Source: Bradyrhizobium sp. 4
GTDB lineage: Bacteria > Pseudomonadota > Alphaproteobacteria > Rhizobiales > Xanthobacteraceae
DNA length: 64,000 nucleotides
Reading direction: 5' to 3'
Assembly: GCF_023100905.1 (NCBI RefSeq)
Contig: NZ_CP064686.1
Coordinates: 3,906,001-3,970,000 of the forward strand
Made by a program: the position numbers and the translations under genes. The notes under the pieces are model-generated. The model was not told the DNA's origin. It worked only from the letters and a program-made list of their open reading frames with translations, and did no database searches. Below, in pieces: positions 7,973 through 17,457 of this stretch (position 1 is the stretch's first letter; every line of letters begins with the position of its first letter).

Positions 7973-10228
7973 CTAGTTCGCGCGGGCACCACCTTTTTTG
8001 CCGCTGCACCGGAAGACGCCGTCCGCTGCGACCGGTGACTGGCACAGCTCGTTCAATTGCGCGGGATAAGCCGAGCGCGACCATCGCGGCAGCGATCGCA
8101 AGCGCACCATCTCGCGCAATTGCGTGGACGCGTCCGGAACGGGCAGGACGACGTTGTAGCGAGTGCTGTTGGCCCACTGGTAGATCGCGGGAGCGCCTAG
8201 GCCGGAGAGGCCGCTGGCGGCGACGCGCGCGCTCTCAGCCTTCGCCGCTTGCAGGCTGTCCGACGAGCTCAGCACCACGATCGGATCGGTCGCGCCCGGC
8301 GAAGGGGAGCCCGGCGGAAGTCTGATCGGTGCCATCTCAGGCATATCCGGGCCGGACGGAAGATCATGCAGCGGCCAACGCCCGACTTGCCGAGCGCGCG
8401 GGAGGTCGATAAGACGCAGCCGGCCGTCGACGCTGAGCGAAGCGAGGTAGCGGCCGTCCGGAGATATCGAAAGCCGGGTGATGACGTCGCCATGACCGCG
8501 AATCCGCAAGGATTGGGCATTCGGCAGGTCCCGGAGATCCCTTGGCAGCGTCACGATCCGGATCACACCGTCATTGCCGGCGATGGCGAAGGCCTCGCCT
8601 GACGGGGACAGGGCGGCCGCGCTGACCCGGGACTGCGGACAGGCTAGCAGCAGGCTGCACAGCGCCAATGCATCGCCGAGCGAGGTCGTGGCCTTGAAGC
8701 TCTCCAGCGCGCGCAGCGTGGTCGGACCGAGCAAACCGTCGCGCGGGCCGGGATCGAAGCCACGCGCCGCAAGCGCCTGCTGCAGTCGCACCACTTCGCC
8801 ACTGGCCAGCTCGACGGGCGTGGCGGCGAGTTCCTCCGGTAGATAGCGCCGGAAGATCCGCGCCACGTCGCCGGCCGGCACATCACTGAGCCGTGCCAGC
8901 GCGAGGCCGCCGCGGCCATAGATCATCAACACGTCGCCGTCGGCAGACAGGGAAAGCCCGTCCCGTCCGGCATGGATCGGCACCGGTCGGCTCACCGAAG
9001 GAGCCGCCGCTTGCCCCGTCGTGGTGGTGGCACCTTCAGCCATCTCGACACGCTGGATGCGCGGCGGATTGCTTCCGGCGCCGCGACGAAAGACGCGGAT
9101 GTCGCCATTGGCCGTGGCCCAGGCGAAAGCTGCATGCGCGGTGACGGCAGCCTGCGATCCTGATCGCGGCGCGATGGCGACTACCGACCGGCCGGCCGGC
9201 GGATCGGCGTTCGCGGCCGGCACGCTCGCGTTAGCGCGCAGCGTCCAGAGCGGGCGGGAACTGGAGCTGTCGGTCACCCGCATCGATCCATCGCGATACC
9301 CGATGATGACGGTTTCGTCCGTGCTGGCGTCAGCGACGAGATCGAACAGATCGCGCCTGCGTGCCGATCCGACCGCACTGACGATGCCGTCGGCGGACCT
9401 CGCATCGATGTCGAACACATTCAATGCAGGCGCCTGACTCGGAGCTTGAACGGCCTGCTTGGATGTTGGGGACTTGCTGCGCCTGTTCGACGCGCCGCCG
9501 GCGTTCGGCGCCAGCACGGCCGCAGGCAAATCGACGACGGGCAAGAGTTGTGATCCAACGGACGCGGCGAGACCGGCGAAGGTGGGCTCGTCGTCGGCAC
9601 GGAATGGCGTGTCTCCGTCTGCCGTCGGGTCCAGCCAGACCACATGGGCATCGGCGTCGAGAGTGTTGGCTCGTCCGACGTCGCGGCGGTTGGACCCCGT
9701 CGAGGGGACCGCAGCATTGCCATCACCATCGGAGTTCCGCACCCGAAGTGGAAAGATGGTCACGATGGGGCCTTTTGCCCGGGTGAGCACTGCCTCCGGC
9801 GTCCCCGAAGCCCTGACCCGATAGAGCTGGCCGGAACTGGTGCCGGCCAGCAGCGTTGCCGCATCGCCAGGCGACCACGCGACAGTGGTGACACGATCGC
9901 CCTCGGCCAGTGGAATCTCGGCGGTCAGATCGCGCGAGGCTCCGGCGAGATAGAAGCGCAGGCCGAGTGCGACGACGATGCAGAACGCGAGGCCGCAGAG
10001 CAGCCCGGCGGTGGTCAGTAACCGCGCGCGGCGATCGGCCCTCGCTCCGATGAGACTCAACCTAACCTCTTGGGACGGACTTTCCGTCGGATCTGGCTGC
10101 ACCTGACCGGTCTCGGACGGCGCGTCCGGCGCCTGGTCATTCTGTGACGTGTTGGAGGCTTGCGGTGTCGCCGGATCACCCATCCATTTCCGAAACGGGC
10201 CCATCTCAGGTTCGATCGGAGCGGACAT
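7973..10228 (-). CDS. Membrane-anchored WD40-repeat / peptidoglycan-binding protein
   Basis: 751 residues. A Pro/Gln/Ser-rich cytoplasmic N-terminus (1-68) precedes one membrane span at about 70-95 (TTAGLLCGLAFCIVVALGL), so the remainder should be periplasmic. Residues ~100-450 hold degenerate beta-propeller-like repeats (VTTVAWSPGDAATLLAG). A peptidoglycan-binding (PG_binding_1) unit lies at about 462-507 (VVRLQQALAARGFDPGPRDG...TLRALESF). Clearer WD40 repeats occupy ~530-625 (GHGDVITRLSISPDGRYLASL). The last ~60 residues may be a small SPOR-like domain. It is the final gene of the minus-strand operon, 12 bp after the vWA-like gene. Inferred role: a wall-tethered sensor or scaffold for the MoxR/protease complex. 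Confidence 0.8.
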   Translation of the reverse strand: MSAPIEPEMGPFRKWMGDPATPQASNTSQNDQAPDAPSETGQVQPDPTESPSQEVRLSLIGARADRRARLLTTAGLLCGLAFCIVVALGLRFYLAGASRDLTAEIPLAEGDRVTTVAWSPGDAATLLAGTSSGQLYRVRASGTPEAVLTRAKGPIVTIFPLRVRNSDGDGNAAVPSTGSNRRDVGRANTLDADAHVVWLDPTADGDTPFRADDEPTFAGLAASVGSQLLPVVDLPAAVLAPNAGGASNRRSKSPTSKQAVQAPSQAPALNVFDIDARSADGIVSAVGSARRRDLFDLVADASTDETVIIGYRDGSMRVTDSSSSRPLWTLRANASVPAANADPPAGRSVVAIAPRSGSQAAVTAHAAFAWATANGDIRVFRRGAGSNPPRIQRVEMAEGATTTTGQAAAPSVSRPVPIHAGRDGLSLSADGDVLMIYGRGGLALARLSDVPAGDVARIFRRYLPEELAATPVELASGEVVRLQQALAARGFDPGPRDGLLGPTTLRALESFKATTSLGDALALCSLLLACPQSRVSAAALSPSGEAFAIAGNDGVIRIVTLPRDLRDLPNAQSLRIRGHGDVITRLSISPDGRYLASLSVDGRLRLIDLPRARQVGRWPLHDLPSGPDMPEMAPIRLPPGSPSPGATDPIVVLSSSDSLQAAKAESARVAASGLSGLGAPAIYQWANSTRYNVVLPVPDASTQLREMVRLRSLPRWSRSAYPAQLNELCQSPVAADGVFRCSGKKGGARAN

Positions 10229-10240
10229 CGCACTCTCCCG

Positions 10241-12874
10241 CTACTTGAAGGCCGGTGCGGCGGAGGCCGGCGGCGCGGCGTCCGACGCGGCCTCGGCGTG
10301 CTCGCGGCGCCAGAGGCGGACGCGCTCGACGACGAACGCGGTCCCGAACCACGCTAGCGTCGCGGCCCCGAAGCCGAGCACCGGCCACCACGCGCCGTCC
10401 GGCAGGGGAGCCGCGCCGAACGCCGGCATCAGCCAGACCGCAACGCCCGCCCATGCCGCGATGAGGACGAGACGGCCCAAGCCCCGCATCAGCCAGGTGC
10501 GCCGGGCATCGCTCGCCGCAGCGGCCTCTTGTCGAGGCCTGTCCGATGGCGCTGCGTCCGACTTGAAGGCGATCATCACGTTGTCGGGTGCCAGCGGCTG
10601 GCCGCGCCAGTCCGCCTGCCAGACCTGCAGGCCGAGCCGCACCTCGCCGCTCTCGCCGGCTTTGCCGGCGGCGAGCTCGTCGACGACGTCGCGCAACATC
10701 TGCTTCTCACGGTCGCTGAGCGCGCTGAACGCGGCGGTGCGCAGCCATTCCGGCATGTGGCAGACGCGCAGCCATGGCAGCAGGCAGAGCCGCGCGAACA
10801 ATTCCTCGGAAAAGATGACCGGATTGGCGGGATGGCCATAGCGGTGCAATCGCGCGCCGAGCCACAGGGTGAGGTCGACGCGCAGCGTGGGATAGACGCC
10901 GCAGGCGGCGAGCCAGAAGAAGCCGTGGCCTAGCCAGGTCTCGAGATCCTCGATCAGCGCTTTTTGTTCGGGGTCCGGCGGTGCCAGATCCTGCAGCAGC
11001 GACAGGCCAAGCCGCTCGATCGATGGCGGACGTGGCACGGTCTCCTCGGGCGCCAGCAGTGTCCCTGCAAGCAGGCTCCAGGTCGCGATGCCCTCGAGCA
11101 GGCCGACTCTGCGCATCGCCTGGTCGAGCGCGCGGCGCGGACCGGACTGGACCTCATCCGGCGCAAGGCCAAGGGCGAGATCGCCGAACCCAGCCATGGT
11201 CGCGCGTCCGATCGGCGCATCGAGCGCTGCGGCCAGCCTGAACTCGCGCTCGCCCCATTCGCCGCGCGGCACCGGCGTCAGCAGCATGCGCCGCCGCCAC
11301 GAGGCCAGCTCGGTTTTGAGGAACGGGTGCGGCTGCTGACTGAACGGATCGATCAGCTCGTCGCCGTCGCTGACGATCACCAGCAGCGAATCGCCGTGCA
11401 GCTCGCGCAGCCCGCGCAGATCAAGCGTGCGCAGCCGGCCGCGCGGATTGAGCGCGTCGGCGCGCGAGGTCCCCGTCAGCGTGCGCGGGTCGGGAGCATA
11501 GTCATAGGCAGTCAGTGAGACGCCGCTGCGGGACAGCGCATCGAGAAGGCGCAGCACGCGCGCGCGCTCGTGGTCGTGGCGGTGGCGGCGGTGCACCAGC
11601 ACGACGATGTCGACCGCCCGGCTGCCGTCGCGCATCACCGTCACAATGTCTCCGGCGGAGGCAAGGCTGGCGCGGACGCTGCGCGGCAGGTCGAGCCGGC
11701 TGCCCGGCAGCGGCTCACGTAGGCGCATCAGCCGGCGCGCGGTCTGCGACGCCGAGGGCAATGGCGGCAGGGCCGCGAAAGATTGCAGGATCCGGCTCGT
11801 GCCCCACGCGCCCGCCTCCGCCCGTCGAAACGTCGCGTGAGCGACCCGGGTCCGCCGCAGCGCCTCCGCCGCCGCCTCCCGCCGTTTGTTGGACTTGCCC
11901 CAGAACGCGAACACCGATCCGGGCAGCAGTACGAGGAGCGGCAGATAGCGCAGCCATGAGGGCCACGTCTCGCGCACCAACGCGGCCGGCGGGAGCGGGT
12001 TGGTGGCGATCTGGAAGTTGCGCAGCCAGGCGGGGGGATCGATCGCGGGATCCGGGCTGATCTGCCCGTCGTCCATAATGAAATCGTCGAACGCCGCCAG
12101 GCTGGCGCCGGCAGACTGCGCGGCGGCCACCGCCGCATAGTGTCGTAGCGCCATCGCGCCGAACGCGCTGTGCGGGATCGAATTGGCCGAATCGATCGGG
12201 TAGACCCGCATCATCTCGGCAAGAACATAGGACGGCGGGCCGAGCTCTGGCGCGGCGCCGCAGAGCGCGGCGGCCAGCGCGTAAGGTGTGATCTCGTTGC
12301 CGTAGCGCGCTGCGGCTACGAGCGTCAGCTTCAGGAAGCGCTCATAGCGCGGCTTCAAGCCGGCATCGGGCAGCGCCGACTGTGCGCCATTCCCGGCGGG
12401 AAGGGACGCGTCCGTCGCATCGGCGCTCGCCACCTGCCGCTGCGGCGATTGCGATGTCAGCGATAGCCACAGAATGACGGCTCCGACCAAGAGGGCAGCG
12501 CCGACCGCCGCCAGCGTGGTAACGCTCGGCCAGCGGCGCAGTTTCCTCACGGTCGCAACGGATGTCGCGACGATCCGTTGCGTCAAGGGCGGCGTCTCCG
12601 GCTTGCCGATATCCGCAAAGGCTTCCTTCAGCAGCTCGGCTGCCTCGCGCGTCTCGGCGAGAACGGGACGCAGATGCGGCAGCCAGAACTCGCGCTGGTC
12701 GCCGTCGGGCACCGCGCCGGCCGCGCAAATGGTGGCGTAGATCTGCAGCGCATCGATCCTTTGTCCTGGTGTCACCCGGTACAGCATCGATCCCATGCCG
12801 CTGCGATTGCGCAGCTCCTGATAGCGGCCGATCAGCCGGATCAGTGTTGCCGGATCGAGGCGCAGCTCGGCCAT
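10241..12874 (-). CDS. Multi-span membrane protein with degenerate vWA-like domain (MoxR partner)
   Basis: 877 residues from ATG 12874, one base after the MoxR stop; a start at 12901 would overlap MoxR. Predicted spans: ~118-140, ~305-325, and two near 795-855. This places residues 141-305 in the periplasm and the central part in the cytoplasm. At ~410-560 a vWA-like Rossmann fold is suggested by AVDIVVLVHRR, an amphipathic helix, and the late strand LLVIVSDGDELID. The DxSxS metal site expected after strand one is replaced by His/Arg-rich residues (HRRHRHDHER), so classic MIDAS metal binding is lost. MoxR ATPases usually work with a vWA protein, and adjacency supports that pairing. Fold assignment is by eye. 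Confidence 0.7.
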   Translation of the reverse strand: MAELRLDPATLIRLIGRYQELRNRSGMGSMLYRVTPGQRIDALQIYATICAAGAVPDGDQREFWLPHLRPVLAETREAAELLKEAFADIGKPETPPLTQRIVATSVATVRKLRRWPSVTTLAAVGAALLVGAVILWLSLTSQSPQRQVASADATDASLPAGNGAQSALPDAGLKPRYERFLKLTLVAAARYGNEITPYALAAALCGAAPELGPPSYVLAEMMRVYPIDSANSIPHSAFGAMALRHYAAVAAAQSAGASLAAFDDFIMDDGQISPDPAIDPPAWLRNFQIATNPLPPAALVRETWPSWLRYLPLLVLLPGSVFAFWGKSNKRREAAAEALRRTRVAHATFRRAEAGAWGTSRILQSFAALPPLPSASQTARRLMRLREPLPGSRLDLPRSVRASLASAGDIVTVMRDGSRAVDIVVLVHRRHRHDHERARVLRLLDALSRSGVSLTAYDYAPDPRTLTGTSRADALNPRGRLRTLDLRGLRELHGDSLLVIVSDGDELIDPFSQQPHPFLKTELASWRRRMLLTPVPRGEWGEREFRLAAALDAPIGRATMAGFGDLALGLAPDEVQSGPRRALDQAMRRVGLLEGIATWSLLAGTLLAPEETVPRPPSIERLGLSLLQDLAPPDPEQKALIEDLETWLGHGFFWLAACGVYPTLRVDLTLWLGARLHRYGHPANPVIFSEELFARLCLLPWLRVCHMPEWLRTAAFSALSDREKQMLRDVVDELAAGKAGESGEVRLGLQVWQADWRGQPLAPDNVMIAFKSDAAPSDRPRQEAAAASDARRTWLMRGLGRLVLIAAWAGVAVWLMPAFGAAPLPDGAWWPVLGFGAATLAWFGTAFVVERVRLWRREHAEAASDAAPPASAAPAFK

Positions 12875-12875
12875 G

Positions 12876-13904
12876 TCAGCTCGCGACCATTCGCATGGCA
12901 TCCTGGAACAGCGCGCCGTCGCGCTTCAACTTGACCAGCGCCGGCCTGACCACCGCCAGATCGTTGCTGCCTGCGCCAACCAGCAGGGCGGCGGCGTCCA
13001 TCAACTCGGCGATACCAGGCTTCTTATCGGGCTGGGCGTCGCGGAATTTGAGCGTCAGATCGACCAGCCGCGCAGCGGTGCCGTCGCCGAGCTTGGGCGG
13101 CTCGCCGTCGATCTTGACGCCCATCCCCTGCAGGCGGTTGGTAAGCCCGGCATTGACGATCGCCTCGAGCCGCTTCTCATCCGGGAACGGGATCTCGTGA
13201 AACACGCAGCGGCGCAGGAAGGCATCGGGCAATTGCCGCTCCTCGTTCGAGGTGATCACCACCAGCGGGCGCAGCGATCGCTCGATCTTGTCGAGTGACG
13301 GCGTCTCTGGCGGCGGATTGCCGGGGTATTCCTTGACGCGGAAACTCATCGTCTCGATCTCGTGCAAAAGATCGTTGGGGAAATCCTTCGGCGCCTTGTC
13401 GATCTCGTCGATCACAACCGCTGAGCGGCGCGGCGCCGCGTTGCCATCCCACGCCTCGGCGTGCTTGCCGCGCAGCAGCGGCGCTACTGCGCTGCGCGGA
13501 TGGGCGCTCAGGATCGCGCGTCCCATAGCCTGGAACTCGACATAGTCGCCGACATCGCCGGCCTTGCTGAGCTGCGAGTCGCGCAACCGCTGCAACGCGT
13601 CGTAGGTGTAGAACAGCTCGCCCGCGTCGGATGTCGACTTCACGTTGTGCAGATAGAGGTCCGGGATCTGCAGCATCCGCGCCACCGCGTAGCCGAGCTC
13701 GGTCTTGCCGACGCCGGGCTCGCCCGAGACCAGGAGCGGCCGGCTGAGCTCGATTGCGACATCGACCGCCGCGACGGCCTCGTCCTCGAGCAAATAGCCC
13801 GCGCCGCGGGCCGTCTTCCTGCCGTTCTCGTTCAGGGCGGCTGCGGGCTTCGCACCATTCTTCAGCGCAGACGCCAATTCGCCAAATGTCTTGGTCATAG
13901 TCAC
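12876..13904 (-). CDS. MoxR-family AAA+ ATPase
   Basis: 342 residues. Walker A GEPGVGKTE at 61-69, Walker B VVIDEIDKA at 163-171, sensor-1 TSNEE at 218-222, and the arginine-bearing DAFLRRC at 227-233 give a complete AAA+ core of the MoxR type, with the MoxR lid domain after ~240. MoxR proteins are chaperone-like ATPases that remodel or activate partner proteins, nearly always with vWA-domain proteins. Its ATG overlaps the stop of the upstream protease by 4 bp (ATGA), and the vWA-like membrane gene starts 1 bp after its stop, so the three are translationally coupled. Likely the energy-using switch of this system. Confidence 0.93.
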   Translation of the reverse strand: MTMTKTFGELASALKNGAKPAAALNENGRKTARGAGYLLEDEAVAAVDVAIELSRPLLVSGEPGVGKTELGYAVARMLQIPDLYLHNVKSTSDAGELFYTYDALQRLRDSQLSKAGDVGDYVEFQAMGRAILSAHPRSAVAPLLRGKHAEAWDGNAAPRRSAVVIDEIDKAPKDFPNDLLHEIETMSFRVKEYPGNPPPETPSLDKIERSLRPLVVITSNEERQLPDAFLRRCVFHEIPFPDEKRLEAIVNAGLTNRLQGMGVKIDGEPPKLGDGTAARLVDLTLKFRDAQPDKKPGIAELMDAAALLVGAGSNDLAVVRPALVKLKRDGALFQDAMRMVAS

Positions 13905-15571
13905 GGTCTTGGCTCCCCAGTCTTGCCGCTCCGATCGAGCGTGCCGGCGATGTAGTTGCAGAGGCTGACGTCGAGGCCCTTTGCGACGATGTCGAGCGGC
14001 TTGAGCTGCGTGCCGTTGAACTGGCTGGCGATCGCTGCGTTGAATGTGTCATTGGCGGCCCAGGCGGTTTCGAGCACCGCACGCCATTCGTCGAGTTCGT
14101 TGAAGCCGACTTGGGAAAGCCTGACGCACACGCCGCAATGCGGCGGCGCGCCGGCGCTCCACAGCCCGGCGAATTGCCGGAGCAGGGCGTCGCTGTCCTC
14201 GCCGTCCGCGACGATAAAACAGACCACCGCTTGGATACCGTCTCGGTTGTCACCGAAATGGTTCGCAAGCATCGCGGCGAACTCGGTCAGCAGCGGCTCC
14301 TCGGTCGCAAGACTCCAGGCGGCATCGATGGTGCGGCTCAGCAACAGCAAATATCGGCCTCGCGGATCGAGCAGTTGGACAATGTCGGACAGCTCCTGAC
14401 GTCGCTGTGCGACGTCATCCTGCTGCGGCCAGACCGCGGGCTGCGGCGTTCGGCTCGGCGCGCTGAGGCCCTTGGTCAGCGCCATCAACCGCAACTGGCC
14501 GATGCGATCCGGCGGGCTCTCGAACGACAGGAATTTGAGCCGCTTGACGAAGTGGGAATGGGCGTCGTCAGTGCGGCAGATAACGACGTGCAGCAGCGGG
14601 CGCGCGGCCTGCGGAGTGGAGGCCGCGAACAGCCGTGCGAGAAACCTGCGCTCCTCGCGCGAGCGGTCCATCAGGCAGAGCGCAGCCTCTTTACGTCGCT
14701 CGATCGACTCCGCCCGCTGCCGGGCCAGCACATCCTTGCCGGGGTTTTGCGGCGGCGCCAAGCCGAGGATGCTGGCGGGCCGCTCGTACCTCCGCTCGAT
14801 GAACCCAGAGATCCGTCGCAGCGGAATCGCCTGGCCGCGGCTTTGTTCGTCGGTCGTTTCGCCAAGGCTGGCATTGTGCAACGCGATGAAGGCAAACTGG
14901 AAGGTGGTAGCGAAGCACGGTCCGCCGGACGATCCCCTTCTTGTGATGCCGTTGTGGATGTAGCGTGCAGGCTGCCCGGCCGCGCCGCGGACATCTGTAA
15001 ATTCTGCGGTATCGCTCTTCAACGGCTGGAGGATGAACGCGCCGCCGATCTCGTAGGGATATTGCAGGATCATGAACTCCTGCCCGATATCGGGATCGGG
15101 CCGCTCCCCCGACCTTGCCAGCGGGATCCATCCGCGCGTGGTTCCGTTGTAGTCGGGAAATCGGCCCGCCTGGGCGTCGAGCCGGATGATGGCGAAATCG
15201 AGCTTGTCGTCATCAAATGCGTCGCCCCCGTCGCGGACGTCGCCAGGCGATGGCTCGCTGGCAACGACAATTTCGCGGATATTGAAGATCGTTTGGGTGT
15301 TGCCGACATCGAGCGGGCCGCCGTCTTCGCCGAGGCGATAGTCGAACCGGCACTCGGCGCCTTCGAAATCGGCACCCTTCGCCATCAGTTGCTCGACGAC
15401 GTGATAGTTCGTAAGCACGAGATCCGGACCGATCAGGGTGCCGGTGCCGGCCTGCGAGCCGGGGGCGCTGACCGCACAGACGCAGCGCATCGCGCGCTCG
15501 AGGCCCTTGGCGATCGTTTCCGGCTCGGCGCGTTTGTTATTCCCGGTCGCAATCATCACGGGCGGCGGCAT
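13901..15571 (-). CDS. Trypsin-like serine protease with C-terminal conflict-system-like domain
   Basis: 556 residues, no signal peptide. Residues ~25-275 are a trypsin-like fold: GTGTLIGPDLVLTNYHVV gives H57, DKLDFAIIRLD gives D125, and GITRRGSSGGP gives S215. All three catalytic residues are present. Residues ~330-550 form a second domain with alternating strands and helices (LLHVVICRTDD; RGRYLLLLSRTI; IQAVVCFIVADGE; CGVCVRLSQVGFNELDEW) without a Walker motif, resembling the non-ATPase partner/adaptor domains of MoxR-vWA systems; that match is from memory and uncertain. The 4-bp overlap with moxR implies direct cooperation: the ATPase may gate this protease. Substrates unknown; possible targets are the neighbouring nuclease or hydrolases. 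Confidence 0.85.
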   Translation of the reverse strand: MPPPVMIATGNNKRAEPETIAKGLERAMRCVCAVSAPGSQAGTGTLIGPDLVLTNYHVVEQLMAKGADFEGAECRFDYRLGEDGGPLDVGNTQTIFNIREIVVASEPSPGDVRDGGDAFDDDKLDFAIIRLDAQAGRFPDYNGTTRGWIPLARSGERPDPDIGQEFMILQYPYEIGGAFILQPLKSDTAEFTDVRGAAGQPARYIHNGITRRGSSGGPCFATTFQFAFIALHNASLGETTDEQSRGQAIPLRRISGFIERRYERPASILGLAPPQNPGKDVLARQRAESIERRKEAALCLMDRSREERRFLARLFAASTPQAARPLLHVVICRTDDAHSHFVKRLKFLSFESPPDRIGQLRLMALTKGLSAPSRTPQPAVWPQQDDVAQRRQELSDIVQLLDPRGRYLLLLSRTIDAAWSLATEEPLLTEFAAMLANHFGDNRDGIQAVVCFIVADGEDSDALLRQFAGLWSAGAPPHCGVCVRLSQVGFNELDEWRAVLETAWAANDTFNAAIASQFNGTQLKPLDIVAKGLDVSLCNYIAGTLDRSGKTGEPRP

Positions 15572-15700
15572 GCCATTTAGTATCCTGACATTCGGGGTCT
15601 CACTCGCAAGAGGACTCTTCTCAAGAGTATTGTTCGCAAATATTCCGATCGTCCGTTCTTGACCCGATCGGACGGCGCGCGGGACCGACCGCGCCCCCTC

Positions 15701-15964
15701 CTATTCGTCGATGATGATCCCGATCCGTTCATGGCCCTGGCTCGCCTCGAACTCGGTCGCGCCGATCGCGCCGGCCATCGATCGGGCCTCGATCCGGAAA
15801 TGACCCGGCGGCAGCGCCAGACGGAAGTGGCCGGCTTCATCGCATTTGACCGCGATTTCCGGCGTGCCCGCCGTGCCCTGGACGACATAGACGAGCGCAT
15901 TCCCGACACCGGCGCCGTGCCGATTGGTGACGCGGCCATGGTGAAGGATCCTCTCATCCGACAT
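15701..15964 (-). CDS. Small carboxypeptidase-regulatory-like (beta-sandwich) protein
   Basis: 87 residues from ATG 15964, 14 bp after the V8-like protease stop. The pattern GRVTNRHGAGVGNALVYVV, then VKCDEAGHFRLALPPGHFRIEA is that of the CarboxypepD_reg/transthyretin-like beta-sandwich (G.V.d..G.pv..a.V ... t.d.G.F.l.l.pG.y.i.). It ends with IGIIIDE, has no signal peptide or catalytic residues, and is probably a binding or regulatory module for the proteases around it. The frame is within a longer track that begins as a shadow of the protease gene; only this C-terminal part is real. Confidence 0.65.
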   Translation of the reverse strand: MSDERILHHGRVTNRHGAGVGNALVYVVQGTAGTPEIAVKCDEAGHFRLALPPGHFRIEARSMAGAIGATEFEASQGHERIGIIIDE

Positions 15965-15978
15965 GCATCGTTGCGCCC

Positions 15979-16896
15979 TCAGTCCGCAGGCCCGGCGAGC
16001 CAGGCCTGAATCTGCGTCACGACTTCTGGAATGATGCGCGGCGCCGAATTGACTCGGAGATTCATACTGGCCGGGGTGCCGCCGACGCCATAGGCGTGAA
16101 TGCCGACGACGATCGGCCGGCTCGTCTCGTCCGGGTAGATGTAGGCCGGTCCGCCGCTTTGGCCGCCGGACGTGTCGACATCGTAGTAGATCCGCCGCAG
16201 CTCGACCGCACGGATGCGGTTCTTTGCCCAGTACAATTCGGTTCCGCCGCCGGGCGAGGCCGGATAGCCGCTGACATTGATGAGATAGTCGCGCAATTCC
16301 GCATCGGGCAGCGCACCGACCCGGAACACCTCCTCGGCCGCGAAGACGTCCCGGTCCAGGTGAATCGCGGCGACGTCGTAGTCCGGATCTTGACGCTCGA
16401 TCCACGCGTTGATGCTGGAGAAGCGTTCGGACGTAAAGCTGTTAAAGGGCTTGCGCTCGCGGTCACGTCCGGGCGTAAGCGTGATCTTGTCTGCCCATCC
16501 GCCCATCTGCTTCTTGTCAAACACGCAATGGCCGGCGGTGATGACCGTGCGCGGTCCGGCAAACCAGCCGGTGCCGACGAACTGGCCCCAGGGCGCGTCG
16601 ATCTCTAGCGCGCAGATCAGCTTCCAGGGCTGCTGATCGGTCGACACGATGCGCGTGCGCTCGTCGGCAAACAGCACCGTCTCGAGTCCAGAATCAGGTG
16701 GAGGAACGATCGGGGTCTGGCTCTTGCCGATTACCAGCCGGCGCTTGGCGGCGTCCGACAGCGTAGCGCCTTTGGCATCGCCCTCGTCCGCTAGTACCCG
16801 CTCGGTGACAGCAGGTGCCGGCTTGCTGGCCACGGCGACAGCGCCAGTTTCCGTGTTCTTGGGGGCGACAGGCTTTGATACGGATGCAATCTGCAC
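15979..16896 (-). CDS. V8-like trypsin-family serine protease
   Basis: 305 residues from GTG 16896, chosen because AGGAGG lies 7-8 bases upstream; an ATG at 16929 would add 11 residues but has no good ribosome-binding site. A Pro/Ala/Thr-rich N-terminal ~75 residues is followed by the protease domain: TVITAGHCVF (H123), DPDYDVAAIHLD (D174) and DTSGGQSGGPAY (S247). The start ADERTRI before the domain and the overall spacing are typical of Glu-specific V8-like peptidases. No signal peptide is visible, so it should be cytoplasmic unless exported otherwise. First gene of the minus-strand arm; its long N-terminal extension may keep it as a zymogen. Confidence 0.87.
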   Translation of the reverse strand: MQIASVSKPVAPKNTETGAVAVASKPAPAVTERVLADEGDAKGATLSDAAKRRLVIGKSQTPIVPPPDSGLETVLFADERTRIVSTDQQPWKLICALEIDAPWGQFVGTGWFAGPRTVITAGHCVFDKKQMGGWADKITLTPGRDRERKPFNSFTSERFSSINAWIERQDPDYDVAAIHLDRDVFAAEEVFRVGALPDAELRDYLINVSGYPASPGGGTELYWAKNRIRAVELRRIYYDVDTSGGQSGGPAYIYPDETSRPIVVGIHAYGVGGTPASMNLRVNSAPRIIPEVVTQIQAWLAGPAD

Positions 16897-17457
16897 GTAA
16901 ACATCCTCCTGCTGAAATCGACTTCTCATTATGCGTGCATTTGATCACGAGATCGCGTTGGCAACAACGAGAAGTTTTCGCAATTGCGTCGCAGCATCGC
17001 GCATCGGTGTCCGCGGTTGACTAGATCACCGGCCGCAAATGTCCGATTCGGCGCCCCACAACTTCAGCTTGCATATCGATCCGCATTGAGGTTTACTGAC
17101 TTGCGAAGCTGTCCGCGTACCGATTGCTGCGGATCCGGCATCTCGATCAGACGCACGTTCGACGCGGCGGCTGACTTTGCGTACTGCCTGTTTGTTTTTA
17201 CGGAGTAATTTCTCAGAGCTGACTGATACAGGCTCAAGATTGTTACGAGCTTGCGACAACCTAAAGACAACTGGAAGTTCAACTGCGGCCCGAGCGGTGG
17301 GCAGGCGAGCATGGTGATGTTCGCCTGGCGATTTGCCGGCGCCAGGATCGCAGACCTAACGAAGCGAACGGCATTTGAAGTCGTTTGCACGTGAAGTCGT
17401 TGGGACTTCAGGTGAGTGGCACTTTGCGACAAGCGTAGGGGCTGAAGGAGGACGGTC
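16897..17457. promoter_or_regulatory. Divergent intergenic region of protease/hydrolase cluster
   Basis: About 560 bp separate the leftward protease operon from the rightward amidase-nuclease genes, and no credible gene lies in it. An exact 10-bp direct repeat, TGAAGTCGTT, occurs at 17376-17385 and 17392-17401 (16-bp period, near 1.5 turns), 57-82 bp upstream of the amidase start, and could be an operator. A strong AAGGAGGA ribosome-binding site sits at 17445-17452. Both promoters must lie here; I could not fix -35/-10 boxes. Confidence 0.55.

Noticed and set aside
14111..15580. 489-codon plus-strand ORF opposite the trypsin-like protease
   Set aside because: The minus-strand frame has all catalytic residues and a 4-bp coupling to moxR; the plus frame has no domain and shadow composition.
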